NCBI GenBank assembly: GCA_050741255.1
Contig: JBOIEQ010000003.1
Coordinates: 8,317 to 72,316 of the forward strand
Reading direction: 5' to 3'
Source of the DNA: CAZXNF01 sp050741255
Lineage (GTDB): Bacteria > Pseudomonadota > Gammaproteobacteria > Burkholderiales > SG8-41
DNA: 64,000 nt
This document shows positions 1-9,134 of this stretch, in pieces. The notes under the pieces are model-generated. The model was not told the origin of the DNA, made no database searches, and saw only the letters and a list, made by a program, of their open reading frames with translations. The translations under genes were made by a program, and so were the position numbers. Every line of letters begins with the position of its first letter. Positions within the stretch are counted from its first letter, which is position 1.

Positions 1-2041
1 GCCCAAGGGCACGCGCGACAAGCTGGCCAAGCTCGGCATCCGCCGCGCCTTCGACCTCGTCCTCCACCTGCCGCTGCGCTACGATGACGAGACCGAACTG
101 CACACCATCCGCGCCGCGCCTCACGGCCGCCACGTGCTCGTCGAGGGCACGGTCACCGACAACGCGGTGAAGTACCGCCCGCGCCGCCAGTTGCTGGTGA
201 CGATCGAGGACGCGAGCGGAGTGGTGATCGCGCGCTTCCTCAACTTCTACCCGAGCCAGGCCAGGCAGCTCGCCCCTGGCGCGCGGGTGCGCCTGTTCGG
301 CGAAATCCGGCAGGGCTTTTTCGGCGCGGAGATGGTGCACCCGCGCTATCGCATGGTCAGCGAAGACACACCGGTGCCGGAGACGCTGACGCCGGTGTAT
401 CCAACCACCGCGGGGCTCGGTCAGTACCCGCTGCGCAAGCTGATCGAGCAGGCCGTGCGGGAAGAAGCGCTCGACGACACGCTGCCCGCACCATTGCTGG
501 CGCAACTGGAATTGCCCGCTTTTCAGGACGCGGTGCGTGCCCTGCACTACCCGCCGCCCGACGCCAGCGCGCCGGCGCTCGAGGCGCGCACCACGGCCGC
601 GTGGCGCCGGGTCAAGTTCGATGAATTGCTCGCGCAGCAGTTGTCGATGCGCCGGCACCGCGAACACCGGCGGCGCGTGCGCGCGCCGGTACTGCGCAAC
701 GCCGATGGTGATCACACTCGCGCGCTGCTGGCCGCGCTGCCATTTACGCTCACCGCCGCGCAACAGCGGGCATGGGGCGAGATCGCGCACGATCTGGCCG
801 TGCCGCACCCGATGCAGCGCCTGCTACAGGGCGACGTCGGCAGCGGCAAGACGGTGGTGGCCGCGCTCGCCTGCCTGCGCGCCGTCGAGGCCGGTTATCA
901 GGCGGCCGTGATGGCGCCGACCGAAATTCTCACCGGCCAGCACTACGCCAAGTTCGCCGCGTGGCTGGAACCGCTCGGCATCCGCGTCGCCTGGCTGTCG
1001 GGCGCGGCGCCCGTGCGCGAGAAGCGCGCCGCGCTCGCGGCGGTGGCCAGCGGCGAGGCGCAGGTGGCGGTCGGCACTCACGCGCTGTTCCAGGACAAGG
1101 TGGAATTCGCGAAGCTGGGGCTGGCCGTCATCGACGAACAGCACCGCTTCGGCGTCCACCAGCGGCTTGCGTTGCGCGCGAAGGGTTCAGCCGGCGCGGT
1201 ACAACCGCACCAGCTGATGATGAGCGCCACGCCGATCCCGCGCACGCTGGCGATGAGTTATTACGCCGATCTCGACGTCTCCGCGATCGACGAACTGCCG
1301 CCCGGTCGCACGCCGGTGGCGACGCGTTTGGTGTCCAACGCACGCCGTCCGGAAGTGCTCCAGCGCGTGCGCGATGCCTGCCTCGGCGGCGCGCAGGCGT
1401 ACTGGGTCTGCCCGCTGATCGAGGAATCCGAAACGCTGCAGCTCGAAACCGCGCTGGCGACCCACGCGCATCTGCAGGAGACCTTCCCGGAACTCCGGGT
1501 GGGGCTGGTGCACGGGCGCCTGCCCGCCGCGGAGAAAGCGGCGGTGATGCAGGCTTTCCAGTCCGGCGCGCTGCAGTTGCTGGTCGCCACCACGGTGATC
1601 GAGGTCGGCGTGGACGTGCCCAACGCGAGCCTGATGGTGATCGAGAACGCCGAGCGCATGGGGCTCTCGCAACTGCACCAGCTGCGCGGACGGGTCGGCC
1701 GCGGCGCTACGGCCAGCGCCTGCATCCTGCTCTACCAGAATCCGCTCACGCCGATGGCGCGCGAGCGGCTAAAGATCGTGTTCGAGAACATCGACGGCTT
1801 CGAGGTCGCGCGCCACGACCTGCGCCTGCGCGGGCCGGGCGAACTGCTGGGCGCCCGCCAGAGCGGGGTGCCGATGCTGCGCTTCGCGGATCCCGAAGCC
1901 GATCTCGACCTGCTGGAGGCGGCCCGCGCGGCGGCGGTCAGCCTGCTCGCGGCGGGCGGCAGCGGGCGGACGCGCGCCGACGACGCGGAACGGCACCTCG
2001 AACGCTGGCTCGGCAGCCGCGAGGAACTGTTGCGGGCGTGA
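1..2041 (+). CDS. recG: ATP-dependent DNA helicase RecG (5' end missing)
   Basis: RecG is a monomeric superfamily 2 helicase that reverses stalled replication forks and migrates branched DNA. The open frame runs from base 2 without a start, so the first residues lie outside the window; about 680 codons are visible against about 690 in the family. The N-terminal wedge/OB domain is followed by Walker A (GDVGSGKT, bases about 830-853), a DEQH-type Walker B (VIDEQHRFG, near 1130), MSATPIPRTLA, and the C-terminal helicase motifs including QLRGRVGRG near 1680. The stop lies 17 bases before ubiC, so the two genes may be cotranscribed. Identification is secure. Confidence 0.97.
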   Translation, partial: PKGTRDKLAKLGIRRAFDLVLHLPLRYDDETELHTIRAAPHGRHVLVEGTVTDNAVKYRPRRQLLVTIEDASGVVIARFLNFYPSQARQLAPGARVRLFGEIRQGFFGAEMVHPRYRMVSEDTPVPETLTPVYPTTAGLGQYPLRKLIEQAVREEALDDTLPAPLLAQLELPAFQDAVRALHYPPPDASAPALEARTTAAWRRVKFDELLAQQLSMRRHREHRRRVRAPVLRNADGDHTRALLAALPFTLTAAQQRAWGEIAHDLAVPHPMQRLLQGDVGSGKTVVAALACLRAVEAGYQAAVMAPTEILTGQHYAKFAAWLEPLGIRVAWLSGAAPVREKRAALAAVASGEAQVAVGTHALFQDKVEFAKLGLAVIDEQHRFGVHQRLALRAKGSAGAVQPHQLMMSATPIPRTLAMSYYADLDVSAIDELPPGRTPVATRLVSNARRPEVLQRVRDACLGGAQAYWVCPLIEESETLQLETALATHAHLQETFPELRVGLVHGRLPAAEKAAVMQAFQSGALQLLVATTVIEVGVDVPNASLMVIENAERMGLSQLHQLRGRVGRGATASACILLYQNPLTPMARERLKIVFENIDGFEVARHDLRLRGPGELLGARQSGVPMLRFADPEADLDLLEAARAAAVSLLAAGGSGRTRADDAERHLERWLGSREELLRA

Positions 2042-2058
2042 TGCGATAATCGTCCGTC

Positions 2059-2598
2059 ATGAACCTGCGGGACTTCCTGTGGCAACCCTCACCGCCCTGC
2101 TGGGACGCCCGGCTGCGGCGGTGGCTGATCGACCGCGGCTCGCTGACGCGCCGCCTGCAGTCGCGCTGCCGGCGGTTCGCGGTGGAAGTCGTGGCGCAGC
2201 GCCCCATGGCGGCCACCTACGATGAAGGCCTGCTCCTCGGCATTGCGCGCCCGCAACAGGCGCTGGTGCGCGAAGTGCGGCTGATGTGCGACGGCCGTCC
2301 GGTCGTGTTCGCGCGTTCGGTGCTGGCGCGGGCGAGCCTGCAGGGGCCGTGGCGGATGGTCGGTGGCCTGGGCACCCGGCCGCTGGGGGCGGCTGTCTTC
2401 GCCGACCCCACCGTGACGCGCCGGCCGTTGCATTACACGCGCGTCGGCACCTGGCATGCCCTGCACCGCCGCGTGACCGCCGCGCTCGGCGTGGAAGTCC
2501 CGGGGCTGTGGGCGCGCCGCTCCCTGTTCGTGCGGGCGCGCCAGCCCCTGCTGGTGACCGAAGTCTTCCTGCCCGCGCTGCTCGCGCTCGCGCCATGA
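2059..2598 (+). CDS. ubiC: Chorismate lyase
   Basis: Chorismate lyase removes pyruvate from chorismate to give 4-hydroxybenzoate, the first committed step of ubiquinone synthesis, in the cytoplasm. The 179-residue product has the usual UbiC length and pattern: an N-terminal WLIDRGSLTRRL segment, a central EVRLMCDGRPVVFARSV strand pair, and a late WARRSLF motif. It overlaps the start of ubiA by four bases (ATGA), so the two are translationally coupled, and the product of one is the substrate of the other. Confidence 0.93.
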   Translation: MNLRDFLWQPSPPCWDARLRRWLIDRGSLTRRLQSRCRRFAVEVVAQRPMAATYDEGLLLGIARPQQALVREVRLMCDGRPVVFARSVLARASLQGPWRMVGGLGTRPLGAAVFADPTVTRRPLHYTRVGTWHALHRRVTAALGVEVPGLWARRSLFVRARQPLLVTEVFLPALLALAP

Positions 2599-3470
2599 CG
2601 CTGCAACAGCGACTGAACGCCTACGAAAAGCTGATGCGGCTGGACAAGCCTATCGGCATCCTGCTTCTGCTGTGGCCGACGCTGTGGGGGTTGTGGTTGT
2701 CGTCCTTTGGTTTTCCCAATCCCTTCGTGTTCGTGATTTTCGTGCTCGGCGTGGTGCTGATGCGCTCGGCGGGCTGCGTGATGAACGATATCGCGGACCG
2801 CCGCTTCGACGGCCAGGTCGAACGCACGAAGGATCGCCCGCTCGCCACCGGCCTCGTGTCGGTGCCCGAGGCGCTTGCGCTGGCGGCGGCACTCGCGCTG
2901 CTCGCCTTCCTGTTGGTCTGGCAACTCAACGCGCTGACGATCAAGCTCGCGGTGGTGGCGCTCGCGCTGGCGGTGATCTATCCCTTCCTCAAGCGCTTTT
3001 TCTGGCTGCCGCAAGCCTGGCTCGGCATCGCCTTCGGTTTCGGCATTCCAATGGCCTTTGCCGCGCACCACAAGCTGGTGGTGCCCATCGCGTGGGTGAT
3101 GCTCGCGGCCAACGTGTTCTGGGCCATCGCCTACGACACCGAGTACGCGATGGTGGACCGCGAGGACGACCGCAAGCTTAAGCTCAAGTCGTCGGCCATC
3201 CTGTTCGGCCGCTTCGACGTGCTGGCGGTGATGCTGTGCCACGCGGTGTTTCTCGGCCTCATGGCCTGGGTCGGCGTGTGGGCGCACCTGGGCGTGTTCT
3301 ATTTCATCGGCCTCGTCGCGGCGGCGATGCTGGCGGGCTCGCAATACCTGATGATCCGCGGGCGCGAGCGCGAACAGTGCTTCAAGGCCTTCCGCAGCAA
3401 CAACCTGGTCGGCGCCGTGATCTACGGCGGCCTGGTGTTCGACTTCCTGTTCCGGGTGCCCTTATTCTGA
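2595..3470 (+). CDS. ubiA: 4-hydroxybenzoate polyprenyltransferase
   Basis: This integral membrane enzyme prenylates 4-hydroxybenzoate in ubiquinone synthesis. The 291-residue protein starts at the ATG overlapping the ubiC stop. It has the UbiA first aspartate motif NDIADRRFD at residues 64-72 (followed by RTKDRPLATG) and the second, DTEYAMVDREDD, both needed to hold the Mg-diphosphate of the prenyl donor, spread over about eight hydrophobic helices. An in-frame upstream extension of 103 codons exists but lies inside ubiC and lacks any UbiA character. ubiD follows after 15 bases. Confidence 0.96.
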   Translation: MTLQQRLNAYEKLMRLDKPIGILLLLWPTLWGLWLSSFGFPNPFVFVIFVLGVVLMRSAGCVMNDIADRRFDGQVERTKDRPLATGLVSVPEALALAAALALLAFLLVWQLNALTIKLAVVALALAVIYPFLKRFFWLPQAWLGIAFGFGIPMAFAAHHKLVVPIAWVMLAANVFWAIAYDTEYAMVDREDDRKLKLKSSAILFGRFDVLAVMLCHAVFLGLMAWVGVWAHLGVFYFIGLVAAAMLAGSQYLMIRGREREQCFKAFRSNNLVGAVIYGGLVFDFLFRVPLF

Positions 3471-3485
3471 TTCCCGGGGGCTGAC

Positions 3486-4949
3486 GTGGCGTATCGCGAT
3501 CTGCGCGAGTTTCTCGCGCAACTGGAAGCCGCGGGCGAGTTGAAGCGCCTCGCGCCGGAGGTCGATCCGCGTCTGGAGATGACCGAGATCGCCGACCGCG
3601 TGCTGAAGGCGGGCGGTCCCGCGCTGCTGTTCGAAAAGCCCAGGGGCCATTCCATGCCGGTGCTGGCCAATCTCTTCGGCACGCCGGAACGCGTCGCGCG
3701 CGGCATGGGCCGGGATTCCGTCGCCGCGCTGGGCGAACTGGGTCAGCTGCTGGCCGAGCTCAAGGAGCCCGTGCCGCCGCGGGGCCTGAAGGACGCGTGG
3801 GACAAGCTCCCGCTGCTGAAGCAGGTGCTGGCGATGGTGCCGAAGCGCGTGTCGTCGCCGCCATGCCAGGAAATCGTGTGGGAGGCCGCGGACGTGGATC
3901 TCGCGCGCCTGCCCATTCAGACCTGCTGGCCGGGCGACGCGGGCCCGCTCATCACCTGGGGTCTCACGGTCACCCGCGGACCGAACAAGGCGCGGCAGAA
4001 CCTGGGCATCTACCGCCAGCAGGTGATTGCCCCGAACAAACTCATCATGCGCTGGCTCGCCACGCGCGGCGGTGCGCTCGACTACCGCGACCATTGCCTC
4101 GCCCACCCGCGCGAGCCGTTTCCCGTCGCGGTGGCGCTCGGCGCCGATCCTGCGACCATGCTGGGCGCCGTGACGCCGGTGCCGGACACGCTGGGCGAAT
4201 ACCAGTTCGCGGGTCTGCTGCGCGGCTCGCGCACCGAGACCGCGCGCTGCCTGACGCACGCCCTCGACGTGCCGGCGACCGCCGAGATCGTGCTGGAGGG
4301 CTGGATCCAGCCGGGCGAGGCCGCGCTGGAAGGGCCCTTCGGCGACCACACCGGCTACTACAACGAGCGCGAGCGCTTCCCGGTGTTTACCGTCGAGCGC
4401 ATGACGATGCGGCGTGACCCGATCTATCACTCGACCTATACCGGCAAGCCGCCGGACGAGCCGGCCGTGCTGGGCGTCGCGCTGAACGAAGTGTTCGTGC
4501 CGCTGCTACGCAAGCAGTTTCCCGAGATCGTGGACTTCTACCTGCCGCCCGAGGGCTGCTCCTACCGCATCGCCTGCGTCAGCCTGAAGAAACAGTATCC
4601 CGGGCATGCGAAGCGCGTCATGTTCGGCGTGTGGTCCTTCCTCAGGCAGTTCATGTTCACCAAGTTCATCATCGTCACCGACGACGACGTGAACGTGCGC
4701 GACTGGAAAGAGGTGATCTGGGCGCTGTCCACGCGGGTGGACCCGGAACGCGACACGCTGATCGTGCCCAATACGCCGATCGACTATCTGGATTTCGCCA
4801 GCCCGGTGTCGGGCCTGGGTTCCAAGATGGGCATCGACGCCACCAACAAGTGGCCGGCGGAAACCGCGCGCGAATGGGGCCGCACGATCGAAATGTCCGC
4901 CGAGGTCAAAGCGCGGGTGGATGCGCTGTGGCAAACGTTGGGGCTATGA
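3486..4949 (+). CDS. ubiD: 4-hydroxy-3-polyprenylbenzoate decarboxylase, UbiD
   Basis: UbiD is a prenylated-FMN-dependent decarboxylase that removes the carboxyl group of the UbiA product. The protein has 487 residues, the standard length, and starts at GTG (VAYRDLREF); the N-terminal [18 protein letters not shown] segment is typical of the family. The conserved core [12 protein letters not shown] and the region around [16 protein letters not shown] are intact. The prFMN synthase partner UbiX is not in this window. It is the last gene of the recG-ubiCAD run; the spacer after it carries no T-rich terminator on this strand. Confidence 0.95.
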   Translation: MAYRDLREFLAQLEAAGELKRLAPEVDPRLEMTEIADRVLKAGGPALLFEKPRGHSMPVLANLFGTPERVARGMGRDSVAALGELGQLLAELKEPVPPRGLKDAWDKLPLLKQVLAMVPKRVSSPPCQEIVWEAADVDLARLPIQTCWPGDAGPLITWGLTVTRGPNKARQNLGIYRQQVIAPNKLIMRWLATRGGALDYRDHCLAHPREPFPVAVALGADPATMLGAVTPVPDTLGEYQFAGLLRGSRTETARCLTHALDVPATAEIVLEGWIQPGEAALEGPFGDHTGYYNERERFPVFTVERMTMRRDPIYHSTYTGKPPDEPAVLGVALNEVFVPLLRKQFPEIVDFYLPPEGCSYRIACVSLKKQYPGHAKRVMFGVWSFLRQFMFTKFIIVTDDDVNVRDWKEVIWALSTRVDPERDTLIVPNTPIDYLDFASPVSGLGSKMGIDATNKWPAETAREWGRTIEMSAEVKARVDALWQTLGL

Positions 4950-4968
4950 GCGGAGCCGAAACGCGGAC

Positions 4969-4994
4969 AAAAAAAAGCCGGGGGCGACCCGGCT
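4969..4994 (-). terminator. Rho-independent terminator, minus orientation
   Basis: AGCCGGG pairs with CCCGGCT around a 5-base loop. On the minus strand the stem is followed directly by eight T residues. The only minus-strand gene upstream ends at 5312, over 300 bases away, so it would act as a backup to the hairpin at 5266-5302 and shield ubiD from antisense transcription. Confidence 0.7.
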
Positions 4995-5218
4995 GTGTTC
5001 AAGAGCGGCGCAGCTTTTTCGTTTAGCAATTAGTGCTGGGCCTGCTGTGTTACTGCGTTGCTTTGTTGCTACGAGCTTGATCAGCTGAGATTCCGGTTCA
5101 CAGGGCACAGCCCCGGTAGAGAATCGTTCGCCAATCAATCCGTTGGAATCAGATTAAAGAATTCACTTTAAGTTGTCGAGATAACTGTCCGTCTATTTGT
5201 GCGATTTTTCGGGCAGTG

Positions 5219-5238
5219 TTGTAGTTCTGCAACTACAA
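5219..5238. repeat. Perfect 8-bp inverted repeat
   Basis: TTGTAGTT and AACTACAA are separated by CTGC. It sits in AT-rich gene-free DNA between two minus-strand terminator hairpins. It could be a protein-binding site or part of a 3' RNA structure; nothing near it decides between these. Confidence 0.4.
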
Positions 5239-5265
5239 GATAACAATCTGATTTATAAAGAAATA

Positions 5266-5302
5266 CGGCCATCTCCACAGCCTGAAGGCTGAGCGATGGC
5301 CG
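5266..5302 (-). terminator. Hairpin terminator of the outer-membrane protein gene
   Basis: An outer 8-bp stem (CGGCCATC with GATGGCCG) encloses an inner 6-bp stem (CAGCCT with AGGCTG). It starts 10 bases after the stop of the minus-strand gene and is followed on that strand by a T-rich TATTTCTTTATAAAT run. Likely the primary transcription end of that gene. Confidence 0.65.
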
Positions 5303-5311
5303 CAGACGGGA

Positions 5312-5926
5312 TCAGAATTTCCAGAGAATCTGGGCGTTGAAAAAGTCGACGTCCGTTTTCCCGGTCGTGGTGCCCGAGCCCATGTCGCCGTAGCGCTCGT
5401 ATTCCCCGCGGACCGCGATGTTTTTGGTGAAGTCGTACTGGGCGCCGACGCCCAGTTTCCAGCCCATGCCCTGGTCGCGGACGTTGATCACGCCCGAGCT
5501 CGTCGAGTCGGTCGTGTAGTAGGTCGCACCGACCTTCCCGTACAGCCCGAAGTTCGTCATCACCGGCAGCTTCCCGATCACGTCCCAGTACCACACGTCG
5601 ATCTTGAGGTTGGTGAAAACGACCGTCGGTGTGGCGTTGGTGGACGTCATGCCGTACTTGCCGAGGTTCGCATAGCCGAACTCAAAGCCGAGGTTCTGGT
5701 TGAGGTCGTAGCCGAGAAACAGCTTCCAGGCCATGTCGTCGTCGTCGTTCACCGCGGTGCTGGTGGGTACGCCCAAGGCGATCGTCAGGTTGCCGGCCGT
5801 GGCATTCGGATCCACGCTGCCATGCACGTAACCGCCGCCCGCGCCGACATAGAACTGCGCGTAGGCACCGCTGGCGACCAACATCGTCGCCGCCAGAGTC
5901 ATTTGAAGCCATGTCTTAACTTTCAT
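5312..5926 (-). CDS. Outer-membrane beta-barrel protein, OmpW/OmpA-barrel type
   Basis: A 204-residue secreted barrel protein. Residues 1-23 form a signal peptide ending at ASGAYAQ. The mature part alternates Gly/Tyr-rich amphipathic strands (QFYVGAGGGYVHG at the N-terminus) and ends in a terminal Phe (ILWKF), the sorting signal recognised by the BAM machinery. An ATG six bases upstream and a longer in-frame extension exist, but AGGAGG lies six bases before the chosen ATG (MKVKTWLQ). Function within the family (small hydrophobic solute uptake or a structural role) cannot be told from sequence. It is monocistronic, with its own terminator. Confidence 0.85.
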   Translation of the reverse strand: MKVKTWLQMTLAATMLVASGAYAQFYVGAGGGYVHGSVDPNATAGNLTIALGVPTSTAVNDDDDMAWKLFLGYDLNQNLGFEFGYANLGKYGMTSTNATPTVVFTNLKIDVWYWDVIGKLPVMTNFGLYGKVGATYYTTDSTSSGVINVRDQGMGWKLGVGAQYDFTKNIAVRGEYERYGDMGSGTTTGKTDVDFFNAQILWKF

Positions 5927-6142
5927 GTGCATCCTCCTGAAACAAATAGGGGAAAATACTGCAGCTTGATCATATCTCGAAACTGCCTCAATTTTCACCT
6001 ACAAGCACATGAATTTATTGAAAAGATTGTTTACCTGTGTTGTAAAGTCACAACGCCCACCATTAATTAGTGATTAAAAACAGTCACTTGACTTATAGCC
6101 CGAAAAATACGGGATGACCCGGGAGACGACCCCCGTACGGGA

Positions 6143-7561
6143 TCAGCGGCTGTAAACCCAGGCCAGCAGGGCGTCCTGCAGGGGTTGCGCAGCGAGCGCG
6201 CGCGGATGATTCACCAGACAGACGACGACGACCGTGCGGCCGCGTGCATCGAGGACGTAGCCCGCAATCGCGCGCACGCCCGTCAGCGAACCCGTCTTGA
6301 TATGGGCCTGGCCCGCGAGTTCGGAGTTGGCGAGCCGGCGCCGCATCGTGCCGTCCACCGCCACCAGCGGCAGCGATGACATCAGCTCCGACATCACCGG
6401 GCTGCGCCACGCCGACAGCAGCAACTGGCCGAGACCGCGCGCGGTGATGCGCTCGATACGCGACAGTCCGGAGCCGTTTTCGAGCACGAGTTCCGGCAGC
6501 GCGAGTTTTTTCTGCGCGGCCCAGGCCCGCACCACGCGCGTGGCCTTGTCGGCGTCGCCCGGCGCGCCCAGGCCTACGGTGCCCAGCGTGAGGAACAACT
6601 GGCGCGCCATCACGTTGTTGCTGAACTTGTTGATGTCGCGCACCACTTCCGCGAGCGGCGGCGAGGGCTGCGCAAACAGCGGCTTCGCTCCCGGCGGCAC
6701 CGCGCCGTCGCGCGCGCCTCCGGTGAAGGTGCCGCCCAGTTCACGCCACAGCGTCTGGAACAGTCCCAGCAGGTACTGGCTGTGAGCGAGCACGCTGTAA
6801 TTGCGTGTCCGCTCGCCGCACTGCGTGCTGTAGGCGCCGCTGAACAGCAGGCGGGCCGCGTTGCCGGTGCCCGTCGCGGCGACCTTCAGGCGTGCCAGCC
6901 AGTCACCGCAGGGTTCGTTGTCGAGCACGAGGTTGGCAAGCACCTGCACCTGCGGCAGGGCGGGCTCGGTGAGCACGCTCACTGTCCGGCGCTCAGGGTC
7001 CGGTACAAAACTCACGCGGATCGCACGGAAATTGACGAGTAGCGCATCCGGAGGCGTGTTGTAGGGCCGCGTCGGTTCGTTGTCGAAGCGCGACGGATCG
7101 CTGTCATCGGCCGCGAAAGCCGTGCGGTCCAGTACCAGGTCGCCGCGGATCTCGCGGATGCCGCGCGCCCGCACCTGCCGCAGCAGGAGCCAGAAGGCCT
7201 CCAGCGTGAGCTTGGGATCGCCGCTGCCGCGCAGCACCAGATCGCCGTTCAGCACGTCGCCTTCGAGCCGGCCGGTCGTCAGGACTTCCGTGTTCCAGGC
7301 ATAGGCCGGGCCCAGCAGATCGAGCGCGGCGTAGGTGGTCAGCAGCTTGATGGTGGAGGCCGGATTGAACGCGGCATCGACGTTCAGCGCCAGCAGCGGG
7401 TCCGCCTGCGCCACGTCCTGCACGTAGATCGCGACGGCGGATTCCGGGATGCCGCTCTGTACCAGCGCCTGGCGAACGGGCGGCGGCAGCGCCTGCGCCG
7501 CCGCGTGCGCGCAGGCCACAGCGCAGGCGAGGGTCAGCAACCGGCTAAGCAGCGAGCGCAT
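6143..7561 (-). CDS. dacB: D-alanyl-D-alanine carboxypeptidase/endopeptidase (PBP4 type)
   Basis: DacB trims peptide side chains and cleaves 4-3 crosslinks of peptidoglycan in the periplasm. The 472-residue protein has a signal peptide (cleavage near AAAQ at 20-23) and the three motifs of serine penicillin-binding proteins: STIK with nucleophile S69 and K72, SNN, and KTG in HIKTGSLTG. The large insert between the first two motifs is typical of the peptidase S13 family. Its start overlaps the end of bioA by 17 bases, so both are probably read from one transcript although their functions are unrelated. Confidence 0.94.
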   Translation of the reverse strand: MRSLLSRLLTLACAVACAHAAAQALPPPVRQALVQSGIPESAVAIYVQDVAQADPLLALNVDAAFNPASTIKLLTTYAALDLLGPAYAWNTEVLTTGRLEGDVLNGDLVLRGSGDPKLTLEAFWLLLRQVRARGIREIRGDLVLDRTAFAADDSDPSRFDNEPTRPYNTPPDALLVNFRAIRVSFVPDPERRTVSVLTEPALPQVQVLANLVLDNEPCGDWLARLKVAATGTGNAARLLFSGAYSTQCGERTRNYSVLAHSQYLLGLFQTLWRELGGTFTGGARDGAVPPGAKPLFAQPSPPLAEVVRDINKFSNNVMARQLFLTLGTVGLGAPGDADKATRVVRAWAAQKKLALPELVLENGSGLSRIERITARGLGQLLLSAWRSPVMSELMSSLPLVAVDGTMRRRLANSELAGQAHIKTGSLTGVRAIAGYVLDARGRTVVVVCLVNHPRALAAQPLQDALLAWVYSR

Positions 7562-8918
7562 CGAGCGTCTTCACGGTGCGCGCGACCAGCAGCGCGTACT
7601 CGTCGTCGGTGATGATGTAGGGAGGAATGAAGTACACCGTGTTGCCGATCGGCCGCAGCAGCACCTCGCGCTCGAGCGCCGCCGCGAAGAAGCGCCGCGC
7701 GAAGGCCGGGTCCGCAGCGGCCACCTCGAAGGCGCGGAGCGTGCCGAGCTGGCGGAAGTTGCGCACGCGGGGATGCGCCATCAGCGGCGCCGTGAGCGCG
7801 GTCAGTCGCGGTTCGCGGGCGTGGTTGGCAGCGAGTACGTCGTCCGCCGCGAAGATGTCGAGCGTGGCAAGCGCCGCGCGGCAGGCGAGCGCGTTGCCGG
7901 TATAGGAGTGCGAATGCAGGAAGCCACGCGCGGTGGCATCGTCGTAGAACGCCGCGTAGACGGTATCGCTGGTCAGCACCGCCGACAGCGGGAGGTAACC
8001 ACCGGAGATCCCCTTCGACAGGCACAGGAAGTCGGGCCGGATGCCGGCGTGCTCGTGCGCGAAGAAAGGGCCGGTGCGCCCGCAGCCGACGGCGATCTCG
8101 TCGGCGATCAGGTGTACCCCGTAGCGGTCGCACAGTGCGCGCGCGCGGCGCAGGTACTCCGCGTCGTACATCACGAAGCCGGCGGCGCACTGGACCATCG
8201 GTTCCACGATGAGCGCCGCGGTGGTGGCGTGGTGTTGTTCCAGGTGCGCTTCCAGCGCTTGCGCGCAGCGGATCGCCACCTCGCGGGCGGACTCGCCGGG
8301 CCTGGCCAGGCGGGCATCGGGCGCGGGAACCTGATGGCTCGCGCGCAGCAGCGGCGCATAGGCGTCCTTGAACAGGGCCACGTCGGTCACCGACAGCGCC
8401 CCCAGGGTTTCGCCGTGATAACCGCCGACGAGACTGACGAAACCGGCCTTGTCCGACTGTCCGGCGTTGCGCCAGTAATGGAAGCTCATCTTGAGCGCGA
8501 TCTCGGTCGCGGAGGCGCCGTCGCTCGCATAGAAGCAGTGGCCGAGCGCGCCGCCGGTCAGGGCCGACAGCCGCTCGGCGAGCGCCACCGCCGGTTCGTG
8601 CGTGAAGCCGGCGAGCATTGCGTGCTCCAGCGTGTCGAGCTGGTCGATCAGCGCCGCGTTGATGCGCGGGTTGCAGTGGCCGAACAGGTTTACCCACCAC
8701 GAACTGATCGCGTCGAGCACCCGATGACCCGCGTCGTCGTACAGCCAGACGCCGGCCGCGCGTGCCACCGGAACGAGCGGCAGTTGCTCGTGGTGCTTCA
8801 TTTGCGTGCACGGATGCCACACCGCCGCAAGGCTGCGCGTTAGCAGCGAAGCCTCGTGAGTGCCAGCAGCAGGGGAGGGTGTTGCGGGAACGAGACGCGG
8901 CATCTTTACTTCATGCAC
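7545..8918 (-). CDS. bioA: Adenosylmethionine-8-amino-7-oxononanoate aminotransferase
   Basis: BioA converts KAPA to DAPA in biotin synthesis, with S-adenosylmethionine as amino donor and pyridoxal phosphate as cofactor. The class III aminotransferase fold is evident: WHPCTQM near the N-terminus, DAISSWWVNLFGH, GGYHGETLGALSVTD, and the PLP-lysine motif LSKGISGGYLPLS. The start is uncertain: the GTG at 8918 gives 457 residues, while the ATG at 8903 (MPRLVPATPS) is five codons in; neither has a strong ribosome site. No other bio gene is in the window, so biotin synthesis is split in this genome. Confidence 0.94.
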   Translation of the reverse strand: MHEVKMPRLVPATPSPAAGTHEASLLTRSLAAVWHPCTQMKHHEQLPLVPVARAAGVWLYDDAGHRVLDAISSWWVNLFGHCNPRINAALIDQLDTLEHAMLAGFTHEPAVALAERLSALTGGALGHCFYASDGASATEIALKMSFHYWRNAGQSDKAGFVSLVGGYHGETLGALSVTDVALFKDAYAPLLRASHQVPAPDARLARPGESAREVAIRCAQALEAHLEQHHATTAALIVEPMVQCAAGFVMYDAEYLRRARALCDRYGVHLIADEIAVGCGRTGPFFAHEHAGIRPDFLCLSKGISGGYLPLSAVLTSDTVYAAFYDDATARGFLHSHSYTGNALACRAALATLDIFAADDVLAANHAREPRLTALTAPLMAHPRVRNFRQLGTLRAFEVAAADPAFARRFFAAALEREVLLRPIGNTVYFIPPYIITDDEYALLVARTVKTLDALAA

Positions 8919-8925
8919 GGGTTAT

Positions 8926-8937
8926 GCAAAATTTTGC
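8926..8937. promoter_or_regulatory. Perfect palindrome GCAAAATTTTGC upstream of bioA
   Basis: A 12-bp perfect palindrome starts seven bases upstream of the possible bioA GTG start, within its likely 5' region. It does not match the BirA operator or the BioR TTATMKATAA site. It may be an operator; the regulator is unknown. Confidence 0.3.
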
Positions 8938-9134
8938 GTGTCGTCACGCTGAAAGGAGAGCGCTTTCAATCCGGACATCCCCGATCATCCGATCGCCGCG
9001 TGCTTGAACCGCAATCGAGTTCTTCGCCGTCAACGTTCTGTGCTGCCTGCCGTTGCTTCAGGGACGGCACAGAAAATTTGGCACCGTTTTTGCTCTGATT
9101 GAGTGTAACGCATCGCCGAGAAAGGACGCTCGCC

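Larger units (their letters stand above)
4950..5311. other. Gene-free spacer between convergent ubiD and the outer-membrane gene
   Basis: This 362-base stretch is clearly more AT-rich than its surroundings and has no credible coding frame. It holds two minus-strand terminator-like hairpins (4969-4994 and 5266-5302) and a perfect 8-bp inverted repeat with a 4-base loop at 5219-5238. I see no RNA gene in it. Confidence 0.6.
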
